From Roseivivax halotolerans (lineage in GTDB: Bacteria; Pseudomonadota; Alphaproteobacteria; Rhodobacterales; Rhodobacteraceae), in assembly GCF_900115815.1 (NCBI RefSeq), contig NZ_FOXV01000011.1, positions 56,759-120,758 on the forward strand: a stretch of DNA of 64,000 bases, read 5' to 3'. This document shows, piece by piece, positions 1 to 8,378 of the stretch. The first letter of the stretch is position 1; each line of letters begins with the position of its first letter. The notes beneath the pieces are model-generated. The model worked only from the letters and a program-made list of their open reading frames with translations. It did not search any database and was not told the origin of the DNA. A program made the translations under genes and the position numbers.

Positions 1-572
1 CGCATCGTCGCCAGCGACATCCGGCGCAGTTTCACCTCGCGGATCTCTTCGGGCAGGGCTTGGCTTGCGGCGCTGTCCATCGAGCGCTTGGCAAGATCGA
101 GGAGCAGCGCGAGCCCGCCGAAATTGATCAGCACGCCGAAAAGATGCCCCCCGAGCGAAAGAGAGACGTATCGCCGCGAGGCGGGCTGGCTCGTCAGGAA
201 TGCCCCTGCCCGTGCGACCTCGGGCGCCAGAAGCGCGGCCGAGCGAAGCGTGTTCAGGACGGCGATCAGCGAGGCGAGGAAGATCATCCGCTCCATCGCG
301 GAAACCAGCACGTCGCCGGGAACGGCTTGCCAGAGCGCGATCGCCATTGCGCCTATCGACAGGATCAGCGGCACCCAGGTGCCAACGCTGAATTGCCTCC
401 AGGCAAGAAGCAGGAAAAGGGCCAGCGCGCTCGAGGCCAGGATATCGAGCCAGAGCGATCCGACGAAGACCGACAGGATCGCCGAGACGATGACGACCCC
501 CATCAATCCCGCGCGAAGCTGCGCCGACCCGTGCCGCGTCACTGCCGCGCCGTCACCTGACGCTTGGCTCAT
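1..572 (-). CDS. Polytopic inner-membrane protein, C-terminus beyond the left edge
   Basis: The frame opens at an ATG at 572, preceded on the minus strand by a GGAGA-type ribosome binding site, and stays open for 190 codons to the window edge. Hydrophobic stretches lie at about residues 22-40, 43-57, 66-82, 97-108 and 135-158, so this is an integral membrane protein with several helices. It starts 18 bp after the enoyl-CoA hydratase stop, which makes it the last visible gene of the acyl-CoA operon. I do not recognise the family; a transporter or a membrane component for the operon's substrate is possible but unproven. Confidence 0.7.
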   Translation of the reverse strand, partial: MSQASGDGAAVTRHGSAQLRAGLMGVVIVSAILSVFVGSLWLDILASSALALFLLLAWRQFSVGTWVPLILSIGAMAIALWQAVPGDVLVSAMERMIFLASLIAVLNTLRSAALLAPEVARAGAFLTSQPASRRYVSLSLGGHLFGVLINFGGLALLLDLAKRSMDSAASQALPEEIREVKLRRMSLATM

Positions 573-590
573 GGACTTCTCCGCCTGGCG

Positions 591-1352
591 TTATGTCCCG
601 GTAAAGACCGGCGCGCGTTTCTCGAAAAAGGCCGCGCGGCCCTCGGCGGCATCGGCGCTGTTGAGAAGCTGTGGCTGGACCTGACGCTCGAAATCGAGCG
701 CCTCGTCCACGCCGCGTGCGAACCAGTCGGTGATGAAGTGCCGTGGCAGTGGCGCGGCCTTGGCCTCTTCGTCCACGAGCGCCATCGCATCCTGAAGCGC
801 GGCACCCGGATCGCTGAGCGTCTCGACCATTCCGATCCGCTCGGCCTCTTCCGCCTTGATCGGCGCGTTCGTCAGGATGATGCGCCGCGCCTTGGCCGGA
901 CCGACACGCATCGGCAGCGTCGTCAGAAGGCCCATATCCGGGACGAGCCCGATCTTGGTGAAGCTTGCGACGAACCGCGCCTCGCGCGAGGCGACGACGA
1001 GCGGCGCGGCCATTGCCAGCGCCATGCCGCCGCCCGCTGCCCAGCCCTCGACCGCAACGGCGAGAGGCTTCGAGAAGCGGACCATGCGGCCCACCATGTC
1101 CTTGATGACCGCGAAGCGTTCGCGGTGCTGGGAGGCGCTGCGCTCTCCCTGGTCGCGGATATCGCCGCCGACGCAGAAATGCCCGCCTGCGCCGGTCAGA
1201 ACGACCGCGCGGACCGCGGCGTCTGCCTCTGCCTCGGACAGCGCCGCGGCAAGCTCGATCCGGAGTGCGTGACCCAGCGGATTGCGCCGCTCCGGATCGT
1301 TGAGCGTGAGGACGCGGATTCCGTCGCCCTCGGTCGTGACATCGAGGCTCAT
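591..1352 (-). CDS. Enoyl-CoA hydratase/isomerase family protein
   Basis: A 253-residue crotonase-fold protein. The GGG(M)ALA oxyanion-hole region lies at about residues 105-115, followed by an IGLVPDMG segment. The first catalytic Glu of classical hydratases (GGGxEL) is Ala here, while an Asp sits in the second acidic region, as in PaaG-type isomerases. Double-bond isomerisation is therefore at least as likely as hydration. The ATG overlaps the MaoC gene stop by 4 bp (ATGA), indicating translational coupling inside a beta-oxidation-like operon. The substrate is unknown. Confidence 0.85.
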   Translation of the reverse strand: MSLDVTTEGDGIRVLTLNDPERRNPLGHALRIELAAALSEAEADAAVRAVVLTGAGGHFCVGGDIRDQGERSASQHRERFAVIKDMVGRMVRFSKPLAVAVEGWAAGGGMALAMAAPLVVASREARFVASFTKIGLVPDMGLLTTLPMRVGPAKARRIILTNAPIKAEEAERIGMVETLSDPGAALQDAMALVDEEAKAAPLPRHFITDWFARGVDEALDFERQVQPQLLNSADAAEGRAAFFEKRAPVFTGT

Positions 1353-2215
1353 GCGCCTTCTCCCCTGTATTGGAACAACCCGTTTCCGATCACCACCTTG
1401 TCGCGCTCCACCGCGATGGTACGGAAGGAGCCATCGGCCCAGACTTCCGTCCGGAGCGTCTCTCCGGGGAAGACATGGGCGGTAAAGCGGGCATCCATGC
1501 TGCCGAAGCGCGCCGGATCATGCTCGCAGAGAACCGCCAGCAGCGCGTGGGCCGCACAGCCGAAGGTGCAGAGCCCGTGCAGGATCGGCTGTTCGAAGCC
1601 CGCACGCTCGGCGACGCGCGGATCGAGGTGCAAGGGGTTTGGATCCGCATTCCAGCGATACAGCAGCGCCTGTTCGGGCCGGGTCTTGGCCTCGAACGCG
1701 TGATCGGGCGGTGTCTCCGGCAGGATGTGCGGTGTCTTCACCGGCCCGTCGGGTCCACCGAAGCCGCCATCGCCCCGCAGGAAGGTCGTGCCCCGGCAGG
1801 TCGCCAGATGTGTGCCGGTCGCCTCGTCCTTCAGCGTTTTCTCGTAGTAGAGGAGCGCGCCCTTCCCCTCGCCCTTGTCCACGAGGCCGGTCACGCGCGT
1901 CTTGCCGATGATCGTCGCCTCTTCGGGCAGATCGGCATGGATCGTCATGCCCTGCTCGCCGTGAACGAGCCGAAGCGCGTCGACGCCCGTCGCCGGATCG
2001 CTGAGCCAGAAGCCGGGATGGCCGAGCACGTTGACGATGGCCGGCATCACGCGACGGTCATCGTCGAGCGCCGCGAGGAAGGCGAGTTCCTTAGCATCCA
2101 TCGGATCGTGACCCATTCCGACCGAGAGCGCGTAGAGGCCCCAGTCGCGCGGCCCGTAGCTTTGCCGCACTTCGGGAATGTCGAAATTCATCAGGTGGTC
2201 GTAGTCGATGCTCAT
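1349..2215 (-). CDS. MaoC-like double-hotdog enoyl-CoA hydratase
   Basis: 288 residues. I start it at the ATG at 2215, which overlaps the upstream synthetase stop as ATGA; longer upstream readings are shadow sequence. The C-terminal half carries a hydratase-2-like motif with DPNPLH (Asp and His catalytic pair) followed by an ILHGLCTFG segment. The N-terminal half looks like the MaoC_dehydrat_N hotdog. Such enzymes hydrate 2-enoyl-CoA to (R)-3-hydroxyacyl-CoA. Next to an acyl-CoA dehydrogenase and a thiolase-fold protein it would supply the hydration step. Confidence 0.85.
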   Translation of the reverse strand: MSIDYDHLMNFDIPEVRQSYGPRDWGLYALSVGMGHDPMDAKELAFLAALDDDRRVMPAIVNVLGHPGFWLSDPATGVDALRLVHGEQGMTIHADLPEEATIIGKTRVTGLVDKGEGKGALLYYEKTLKDEATGTHLATCRGTTFLRGDGGFGGPDGPVKTPHILPETPPDHAFEAKTRPEQALLYRWNADPNPLHLDPRVAERAGFEQPILHGLCTFGCAAHALLAVLCEHDPARFGSMDARFTAHVFPGETLRTEVWADGSFRTIAVERDKVVIGNGLFQYRGEGA

Positions 2216-4314
2216 TTTGCGCCCTCCTCCACTTCGATGACCGCGTCGAGCGCGAAGGCGCCCTCGCCCTCCGGCATTGCGACGACCGGGTTGAGGTCGA
2301 TGGAGACGAGCCGCTCCCCTGCGCCTGCGGCAAAGCGCGAGAGCTTCGAGAGCATCCGCGCCAGCGCGTCGATATCGGCGGGCGCCTGCCCGCGCGCGCC
2401 TTGCAGGATTCCCGCGCCGCGGATCGAAAGGATCATCTCGCGCGCCGTTTCCTCGTCGAAGGGGCACGGCTTCATCGCGACGTCGTTCAGGATCTCGACG
2501 AAGATGCCGCCAAGACCGAAGACCGCGACAGGGCCGAAGGTCGGATCGCGGCTTACCCCCATCAGACATTCGACACCGCCCGAGAGCTGCTTTGCGACCA
2601 GCATGCCCTCGATGCGCGCGGCCGGCGCTTTCTTCGCGACAGCCTCTTCGATAGCGGCATAGGCCTCCCGCACGGCATCGGCATCCCCAAGGTTCAGCCG
2701 CACCGCGCCGATGTCGGATTTGTGCAGGATGTCGGGCGACAGGATCTTCAGGACGACCGGGTAGCCCATCCGGTCAGCGGCAGCGGTGGCGGCCTCGGCG
2801 CTCTTCACGGCGTCTTGCGGCGCAGCGGGAATGCCTGCCTCGCCAAGGAGCCGTTGCGCCTCCGCCTCGTTCGGTGTCGCGCTTGGAAGATCCACGTCCA
2901 ACGCGCCGGGCCGCTCGCGCACAGCTCGCTCCCGCGCGGCGCCAAGGCGACACGCCATGTCGAGCGCGCGCGCCGCGCGGCACGGATCGTCGAAGACAAG
3001 AATGCCCGCCTCGTCGTAGCGGCGCAGAACCTCGGGATCGCCGAGCGCGCAGAAGGCGATGATCCGGTCTGGATAGGCCTCTCGCAGCGGCCGTGTCGCC
3101 TCGAGGATCGTCTCGCAGAGCGCGGGGCTGCCGGCCACGTAGGTCAAAAAGCTCAGGATCGCGCCGTATCCGCCCTCTTCGAGCGCGGCGCGGGTGAACG
3201 TCTCGAGCAGCGAGGGATCGTTCAGCGCCTGCGCCGTGCAATCGAGCGGATTGGCGGGCGAGGCATAGGGCAGGATCTCTTTCAGCCTGGATTGGGCAGC
3301 CTCGGGCATCGCGGGCATCGGGAAGCCGATACGCTCGGCCTCGTCCGAGGTGACGATGCCCGCACCGCCAGAAACCGTGATGACACCCAGCGAATGGCTC
3401 TTCGGGAACACCCGCTTCGAGGCGACATAGGCGTAATCCATCATCGTCTGCGGGTCGCGCACCACGATCGCCCCGTGATCCTCGAGCACCGCATCCGCGA
3501 CGGCGGCATCACCCGTCAGCGAGGCGGTATGCGAGGCCGCCGCCTGCGAGCCGACCGCGGAGCGTCCGGCCTTCAGCGCGAAAACGGGCTTTCCCGCCGC
3601 GCGCGCGGCATCGAGCGCGGCGAGGAAGGCCGGCGCATCGTTGATCGCCTCCATGTAAGCGCAGATGACCTGGGTCGTGTCGCTCTCGGCCATCCAGCGG
3701 ATCGCGTCGGCGACCGAGATGTCGGCTTCGTTGCCGGTCGTCATCAGGATGGAGGAGCCGAGCCTGCGGTCGCGTGCCAGCGCCCCTAAATGCGCGCCGA
3801 ACGCGCCCGACTGACTGGCGATGCCGATATTTCCAGGCAGCGGGTAGCCCGTATCGAGCGAGGAGGAAAAGGTTCCGTAATAGCCGATATCGACGTTGTA
3901 GACGCCGAGCGTGTTCGGCCCGAGCAGCCTCAGCCCGTGTTGCGCGGCGAGCGCCACGAGATCGCGCTGCGCCGCTTCCCCATCCGCACCGGTCTCCGCA
4001 AAACCGGCCGAGAAGAGCGTCGCGGCCTTGCAGCCTTTCTCGCCAAGCGCGGTGATCGTCTCGGGCACGAGCTTTGCGGGCACCGCGATCAGCGCGGCGT
4101 CCGGGGCTTCGGGCAAGTCCGCGACCGAGGCGTAACACGGCACGCCCTGCACGGTCTCTCGCTTGGGGTTCACCGGCAGGATGCGACCCTTGTACCCGGA
4201 GCGCAGCATCGCCGCGATGGGCCGCCCGCCGATCCGGGTCGGATCGTCCGATGCGCCGATGATGGCCACGCTTTTCGGCGCGAGAAGCCCGTCGATATCG
4301 GGAAGAGAGGTCAT
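2212..4314 (-). CDS. NDP-forming acyl-CoA synthetase (acetate-CoA ligase-like, fused subunits)
   Basis: 700 residues, starting at the ATG at 4314 that overlaps the thiolase-like stop by 4 bp. The N-terminal CoA-binding Rossmann domain begins with a VAIIGASDDP segment, and succinyl-CoA-synthetase-like domains follow (SQSGAFGAHL region). A C-terminal ATP-grasp domain covers roughly residues 480-700 (PVVLKILSPDILHKSD, VFGLGGIFVEIL). The family forms acyl-CoA from an acid, CoA and ATP through a phospho-His intermediate. Here it probably activates the operon's carboxylic acid substrate; the substrate cannot be read from the sequence. Confidence 0.85.
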   Translation of the reverse strand: MTSLPDIDGLLAPKSVAIIGASDDPTRIGGRPIAAMLRSGYKGRILPVNPKRETVQGVPCYASVADLPEAPDAALIAVPAKLVPETITALGEKGCKAATLFSAGFAETGADGEAAQRDLVALAAQHGLRLLGPNTLGVYNVDIGYYGTFSSSLDTGYPLPGNIGIASQSGAFGAHLGALARDRRLGSSILMTTGNEADISVADAIRWMAESDTTQVICAYMEAINDAPAFLAALDAARAAGKPVFALKAGRSAVGSQAAASHTASLTGDAAVADAVLEDHGAIVVRDPQTMMDYAYVASKRVFPKSHSLGVITVSGGAGIVTSDEAERIGFPMPAMPEAAQSRLKEILPYASPANPLDCTAQALNDPSLLETFTRAALEEGGYGAILSFLTYVAGSPALCETILEATRPLREAYPDRIIAFCALGDPEVLRRYDEAGILVFDDPCRAARALDMACRLGAARERAVRERPGALDVDLPSATPNEAEAQRLLGEAGIPAAPQDAVKSAEAATAAADRMGYPVVLKILSPDILHKSDIGAVRLNLGDADAVREAYAAIEEAVAKKAPAARIEGMLVAKQLSGGVECLMGVSRDPTFGPVAVFGLGGIFVEILNDVAMKPCPFDEETAREMILSIRGAGILQGARGQAPADIDALARMLSKLSRFAAGAGERLVSIDLNPVVAMPEGEGAFALDAVIEVEEGAK

Positions 4315-5471
4315 AGCGCCGCCTCCGTGCTGAGGATCGCGGTGCATTGACTGGACAGCGTGCCGCCATTGCCGTGGCAGAGCGCCATCGTCGCGTCCGC
4401 GATCTGCCGCTCGCCGCCCGCGCCACGCAGCTGCGTCACCGCCTCGGCAATGAGAAAGAGCCCGTACATGCCCGGATGCACGCAGGACAGACCGCCACCA
4501 TTCGTATTGACCGCAAGCTCGCCGCCCGGCGCGATCCGGCCGTCTTGCACGAACCGTCCACCCTCGCCTTTCGGACAGAAGCCGAGATCCTCGAGGAAGA
4601 GGAGCGTGTTGATGGTGAACGCGTCGTAGAGCATGACCACGTCCATGTCCTCACGCCGCGCTCCCGCCATCTCGAAGGCGCGGTTGCCGCTGTCGACAGC
4701 GGCGGTCGTCGTCAGATCCGGCATCTCCACGATGGAGCGATGGTAGTTGGCCGCGCCGACACCCATCACGTAGACGGGCGCCTCGTGATGATCCTTCGCG
4801 CGATCCGCGCGGGTCAGAACGACCGCCGCGGCGCCGTCGGTCACGAGGCAACAATCGGACTTGGTCAGCGGATCGGAAATCATCCGTGCGCCGAGCACCT
4901 CCTCCTTCGTGAGAGGGCCGCGCGCGAAAGCCTCGGGATTGAGGTTCGCCCAGCCGCGCGCCGCGAGCGCCACCTCGGCCAGATCCTCGCGGGTCGTGCC
5001 GTATTCGGCCATGTGCCGGCTCGCCGCGAGACCGTAGGCGGTGATCGGGTGACGCGGCTTGTAGGGGGTCTCGTGCCATTGCGGCTCCGACATGGAGACG
5101 AGCTTGCCCCCTGCCGTGCGCTGGTTCGAGCCGTAGCAGACGAGCGCGACATCGCAGAGCCCCGCATCGAGCGCCATCGTCGCCTGCAGGAGATGCATCT
5201 CGAAGCTCGATCCACCCACATTCGTGCTGTCGAAGAAGCGCGGGCGCAAACCCAGATATTCGACAACGCTCATGGTCGGGAAGGCATGGGAGGACGTCGC
5301 GGCAAAGACGCCGTCGACATCGGGCAATTCAAGCCCCGCATCGCGCACCGCCGCGATCGCCGCCTGGCCCAGCAGTTCCATCGCCGAAAAGCCGTGCGCC
5401 TCGCCGATCCCGGCCGTCGCCATGCCGACGATTGCGGCCTTGCCGCGCAGATCCTTCGCCTGGCCGCTCAT
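4311..5471 (-). CDS. Thiolase-fold protein lacking the nucleophilic Cys (possible acyl-CoA aldolase)
   Basis: 386 residues of the SCP2/lipid-transfer thiolase superfamily. Where thiolases carry the acylated Cys, residues 84-90 read NVGGSSF, so the nucleophile is Ser or absent. The downstream VHPG motif and a C-terminal HGNGG..SSQC segment are kept. The gene overlaps an OB-fold DUF35 gene by 4 bp. In the steroid aldolase Ltp2 a Cys-less thiolase fold works with a DUF35 partner to cleave a beta-hydroxyacyl-CoA by retro-aldol reaction. A similar function is my inference; an inactive or Ser-based thiolase is the alternative. Confidence 0.8.
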   Translation of the reverse strand: MSGQAKDLRGKAAIVGMATAGIGEAHGFSAMELLGQAAIAAVRDAGLELPDVDGVFAATSSHAFPTMSVVEYLGLRPRFFDSTNVGGSSFEMHLLQATMALDAGLCDVALVCYGSNQRTAGGKLVSMSEPQWHETPYKPRHPITAYGLAASRHMAEYGTTREDLAEVALAARGWANLNPEAFARGPLTKEEVLGARMISDPLTKSDCCLVTDGAAAVVLTRADRAKDHHEAPVYVMGVGAANYHRSIVEMPDLTTTAAVDSGNRAFEMAGARREDMDVVMLYDAFTINTLLFLEDLGFCPKGEGGRFVQDGRIAPGGELAVNTNGGGLSCVHPGMYGLFLIAEAVTQLRGAGGERQIADATMALCHGNGGTLSSQCTAILSTEAAL

Positions 5472-5848
5472 GCCGCACCTCCTTCCGCGAGATCGAAGAC
5501 GACGCGCGGGCCGTCTTCGCCGGTCTCGATCCGCGCCCTGAGCTTCGCGCCGATCTCGGCGGTCTCGACGCCGGGCAAGGTGGACATCATCCGAACGCCC
5601 TCATCGAGATCGACGAGCGCGACATTCCACGCGCCCTGCCGGGAGCGATTGACCGTGATCGCGTAGAGCGTGCCCGTGCCTTTCGCCTCGACCCATTCAA
5701 GGTCGGTCGCGCCCGAAGGCGTGACGACGCGCGGGTAGAAGACGTACTCGCCGGTGCTTTTCGCTTTCTGGATCATGAAGCGCCCCTCTTCGAGAAAGGC
5801 AGCGTAGGTCGCTTCGGGACCGGCCCGGTCCGGCGCGGTGTCTGTCAT
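5468..5848 (-). CDS. OB-fold DUF35-type partner of the thiolase-like protein, zinc ribbon cysteines lost
   Basis: 126 residues from the ATG at 5848, chosen because GGAGGAA lies about 8 nt upstream; an ATG at 5866 is less well placed. The N-terminal helix and the YPR segment where DUF35 proteins have a four-Cys zinc ribbon are recognisable (residues about 20-50), but all four Cys positions hold other residues. The C-terminal half fits the OB fold (GTLYAITVNRS, VALVDLDEGVRMMS). DUF35 proteins bind and stabilise Cys-less thiolase-like partners; the 4-bp overlap with that gene supports a complex. Confidence 0.8.
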   Translation of the reverse strand: MTDTAPDRAGPEATYAAFLEEGRFMIQKAKSTGEYVFYPRVVTPSGATDLEWVEAKGTGTLYAITVNRSRQGAWNVALVDLDEGVRMMSTLPGVETAEIGAKLRARIETGEDGPRVVFDLAEGGAA

Positions 5849-5878
5849 CGTGTTGGTTCCTCCCATATCTGCAGCGCC

Positions 5879-6307
5879 TCAGCCCTCGCCGTTCCAGTCG
5901 AGAACAAGATGCGTCTGCGTCGTCACCGCGGCCTGCTTGCCGTCGCTGCGGGTCATCACGACCTGCAGGACGAGCGTCGTGCGGCCACGGTGGATGGGCG
6001 TGCAGGTCGCCGTCACCGTGTCGCCGACCTTCACGCCGCGCAAAAAGTTGGTCTTGGCTTCGATCGTGGTGTTCGATTTCGAGGCCGGGATGTTGATGAA
6101 GGCGACGCTGCCCGCGGCATTGTCAGCCAGCGTCATCATCGCGCCGCCATGCAGGACGCCGTTGCGGTTGGTGAGCGTCTCGGTCACGTGCATCTCGCAC
6201 ACCACGCGGTCGAGCGTCGCCTCGACAAGCCGGATACCGGCAAGCTTGGCGAATTCCGATTGCGGCGGCATCGCGTCCGCGCCGCGCGGCTCTTCCCGGT
6301 CGGCCAT
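5879..6307 (-). CDS. PaaI-family hotdog thioesterase
   Basis: 142 residues from the ATG at 6307, 2 bp after the acyl-CoA dehydrogenase stop. The core shows the hotdog signature NGVLHGGAMMTLADNAAG, with a following segment (FLRGVKVGDTVTA) and a final beta strand typical of PaaI/YbgC-type acyl-CoA thioesterases. The enzyme would hydrolyse stalled aryl- or acyl-CoA and release CoA in the operon's pathway. An internal ATG 12 codons later is a possible alternative start. Confidence 0.85.
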   Translation of the reverse strand: MADREEPRGADAMPPQSEFAKLAGIRLVEATLDRVVCEMHVTETLTNRNGVLHGGAMMTLADNAAGSVAFINIPASKSNTTIEAKTNFLRGVKVGDTVTATCTPIHRGRTTLVLQVVMTRSDGKQAAVTTQTHLVLDWNGEG

Positions 6308-6309
6308 GC

Positions 6310-7482
6310 TCAGCCGGCCCGTGCCGCGAGCGTGCGCCGCGCGATGATGAGCTGCTGGATCTGGCTGGTGCCTTCGTAGATCCTCAGAAGCCGCACATCG
6401 CGGTAGAACCGCTCGATATCGTATTCGGACATGTAGCCCGCACCGCCATGCACCTGCAGCGCGCGGTCGGCGATACGGCCGGCCATCTCCGTGCAGAAAT
6501 ACTTGGTGCAGGAGGCCTCGAGGATCGCCTTGCCTTCGCGGTCGAACGTGTCGGCCGTGGCGCGGACGAGTGCGCGACCCGCCTGCAGGTCCGCCTGGCA
6601 ATCGGCCAGAAGCCCCTGGACGAGCTGGTGCTCTCCGATCGGCTTACCGAACTGCTTGCGTTCGAGCGCGTAATCGGTCGCGATGTCGAGCATCCGCTGG
6701 CCCTGCCCAACCGCCATCGCGCCCACATGGATGCGGCCCCGGTCGAGGACCTTCATCGCGGTGCGGAAGCCCTTGTTCAGGTTTTCCGGTCCGCCGATGA
6801 TCGCGCTTTCGGGCACGCGCACATCCTCGAAGATCACGTCCGAGGTCTTGGTGCCGCGCTGACCCATCTTGCGGTCAGGCTCCGCCACGGTGATGCCGGG
6901 AGTGTCCGCCGGGACCAGCAGCGCCGACACGCCGGAGCCGTCCTTGCTGTCGGGATCGGTGCGCGCGAAGACCGTGAAGACCCCAGCGTAAACCGCGTTG
7001 GTGATGTAGCGCTTCGTGCCGTTGATGACGAAATCGGACCCGTCGCGGCGCGCCGAGGTGCGAATCCCGCCCGCGTCCGAGCCGTTGTCAGGCTCGGTCA
7101 GCGCGAAGGACGCTACCGTCTCGCCCGAGGCGATGCCGGGCAGCCAGTCGCGCTTCTGGGCGTCCGTGCCGTCCATCACGATGCCCTGAGAGCCGATCCC
7201 GACATTGGTGCCGAGCAGCGAGCGGAAGGACAGAGACGCATAGCAAAGCGATTCGACGATCCGCGCTTCTTGCGCGGCGCTGAGGCCGATCCCGCCATAC
7301 TCTTCCGGCGTCGACAGACCGAAGAGGCCCATCTCGCGCATTTCCTGCACGATTGCCGCCGGAACCTCGGCATCTTCCTCCACCTGGCGTTCCGCGGGAA
7401 TGAGGCGCTCCCGCACGAAACGATCCACGCTGTCCACCAACGCCTCGAAGACGTCCGGGTCCACATTCACATCCTTGGCCAT
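6310..7482 (-). CDS. Acyl-CoA dehydrogenase
   Basis: 390 residues, the normal family length, using the ATG at 7482 with GGGAGAA 5-11 nt upstream. A second ATG at 7500 also has a purine-rich site, so six more residues are possible. Family marks: ALTEPDNGSDAGG and the ITNAVYAGVFTVFA region for FAD binding, KQFGKPIGEHQ, the HGGAGY segment, and LRIYEGTSQIQ with the catalytic Glu. It makes the 2-enoyl-CoA in the first oxidation step. This is the promoter-proximal gene of the minus-strand operon, facing the divergent iclR-type gene across 85 bp. Confidence 0.9.
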   Translation of the reverse strand: MAKDVNVDPDVFEALVDSVDRFVRERLIPAERQVEEDAEVPAAIVQEMREMGLFGLSTPEEYGGIGLSAAQEARIVESLCYASLSFRSLLGTNVGIGSQGIVMDGTDAQKRDWLPGIASGETVASFALTEPDNGSDAGGIRTSARRDGSDFVINGTKRYITNAVYAGVFTVFARTDPDSKDGSGVSALLVPADTPGITVAEPDRKMGQRGTKTSDVIFEDVRVPESAIIGGPENLNKGFRTAMKVLDRGRIHVGAMAVGQGQRMLDIATDYALERKQFGKPIGEHQLVQGLLADCQADLQAGRALVRATADTFDREGKAILEASCTKYFCTEMAGRIADRALQVHGGAGYMSEYDIERFYRDVRLLRIYEGTSQIQQLIIARRTLAARAG

Positions 7483-7541
7483 GATCTTCTCCCTTGGCAT
7501 CTGGCGCTCTCCCTTGCGCCATGTCTGCCATTCTGTATATT

Positions 7542-7552
7542 GAATGCAATTC
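7542..7552. promoter_or_regulatory. Candidate IclR-type operator (inverted repeat)
   Basis: GAATGCAATTC is a perfect 4-bp-arm inverted repeat with a 3-nt centre. It lies in the 85-bp divergent region between the acyl-CoA dehydrogenase and the IclR regulator, where an autoregulating IclR protein would bind. The assignment rests on position and symmetry only. Confidence 0.4.
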
Positions 7553-7567
7553 TGCAAGGTGAATATC

Positions 7568-8353
7568 ATGCATGACATGCAGCGTCAAAAATCGGTGCCG
7601 GCGGTCCAGAATGCGGTCACCATCCTGCGTGTCCTTGCGGCAAGGGGCGCGCCGATGGGCGCAACGCAGATCGCGCGCGAGACCGAGCTCAACGTCTCCT
7701 CGGCGTTCAACATCCTCAGAACCCTGTCCGCCGAAGGCCTTGTCAGCTTCGATCCCGAAGAAAAGTCCTACCGCATCGGAATGGGCCTCATGGAATTCGC
7801 CGCGCCGATCCTCGGCGCCAATCCCGCCGACCTGATCCGTCCGCTGATGAACGAGATCGCCGAACGTCAGCAGGTCATGATCGCGCTCTGGCAGATCACC
7901 GAAACGGGCCGGATCGTACTGATCGACCGGTTCACCGCGCCGCGTATCGTCCAGGCGGTGATCTCTCGGAACAGCCGCCTGCCGGTCTTCGCGGGCGCGA
8001 TCGGGCGCTGCTATGCCGCCGCGCTCGATCTCGGTCGCGAGGCCGTGCGCGACGGCTATGACGGCGTACGCTGGCAGGATGCGCCGGGCTTCGAGGCTTA
8101 TTGGCGCGATGTCGAGCGCGCAAAGGAGACCGGCACGGCCTTTGACCACGGCAACCTTTTTCGCGGCCTGGAGATCGTCGCTGCCGTGGCCCGCGACGCG
8201 ACCGGAACGCCGCGCATCGGCATGAGCAGCATCACCATCACCGGCCAGCATGCGCGCGCGGATCTCGACGCCGTTGCGGCCTCGCTCGTGGATGCCGCCG
8301 GGCAGATCGAACGCAACATCTTCGGCCGCCGGGAGAGCGCGCCGAAAACCTGA
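7568..8353 (+). CDS. IclR-family transcriptional regulator
   Basis: 261 residues from the ATG at 7568. The N-terminal winged helix-turn-helix (residues about 10-70, with ATQIARETELNVSSAFNILRTL as recognition region) is followed by the IclR effector-binding domain (FAGAIGRCYAAA, GNLFRGLEIVAAVA, SSITITG). It diverges from the acyl-CoA operon and is followed on its own strand by an SDR and a flavin-reductase-like gene. It probably controls both arms in response to a pathway acid or acyl-CoA. Confidence 0.9.
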   Translation: MHDMQRQKSVPAVQNAVTILRVLAARGAPMGATQIARETELNVSSAFNILRTLSAEGLVSFDPEEKSYRIGMGLMEFAAPILGANPADLIRPLMNEIAERQQVMIALWQITETGRIVLIDRFTAPRIVQAVISRNSRLPVFAGAIGRCYAAALDLGREAVRDGYDGVRWQDAPGFEAYWRDVERAKETGTAFDHGNLFRGLEIVAAVARDATGTPRIGMSSITITGQHARADLDAVAASLVDAAGQIERNIFGRRESAPKT

Positions 8354-8378
8354 CATCACTCTATCAATGGGAGGAACC

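Noticed and set aside
564..1703. Long open frames opposite the acyl-CoA genes, and many others like them across the window
   Set aside because: They are Arg/Pro-rich antisense frames caused by high GC; the minus-strand frames carry recognisable enzyme motifs.
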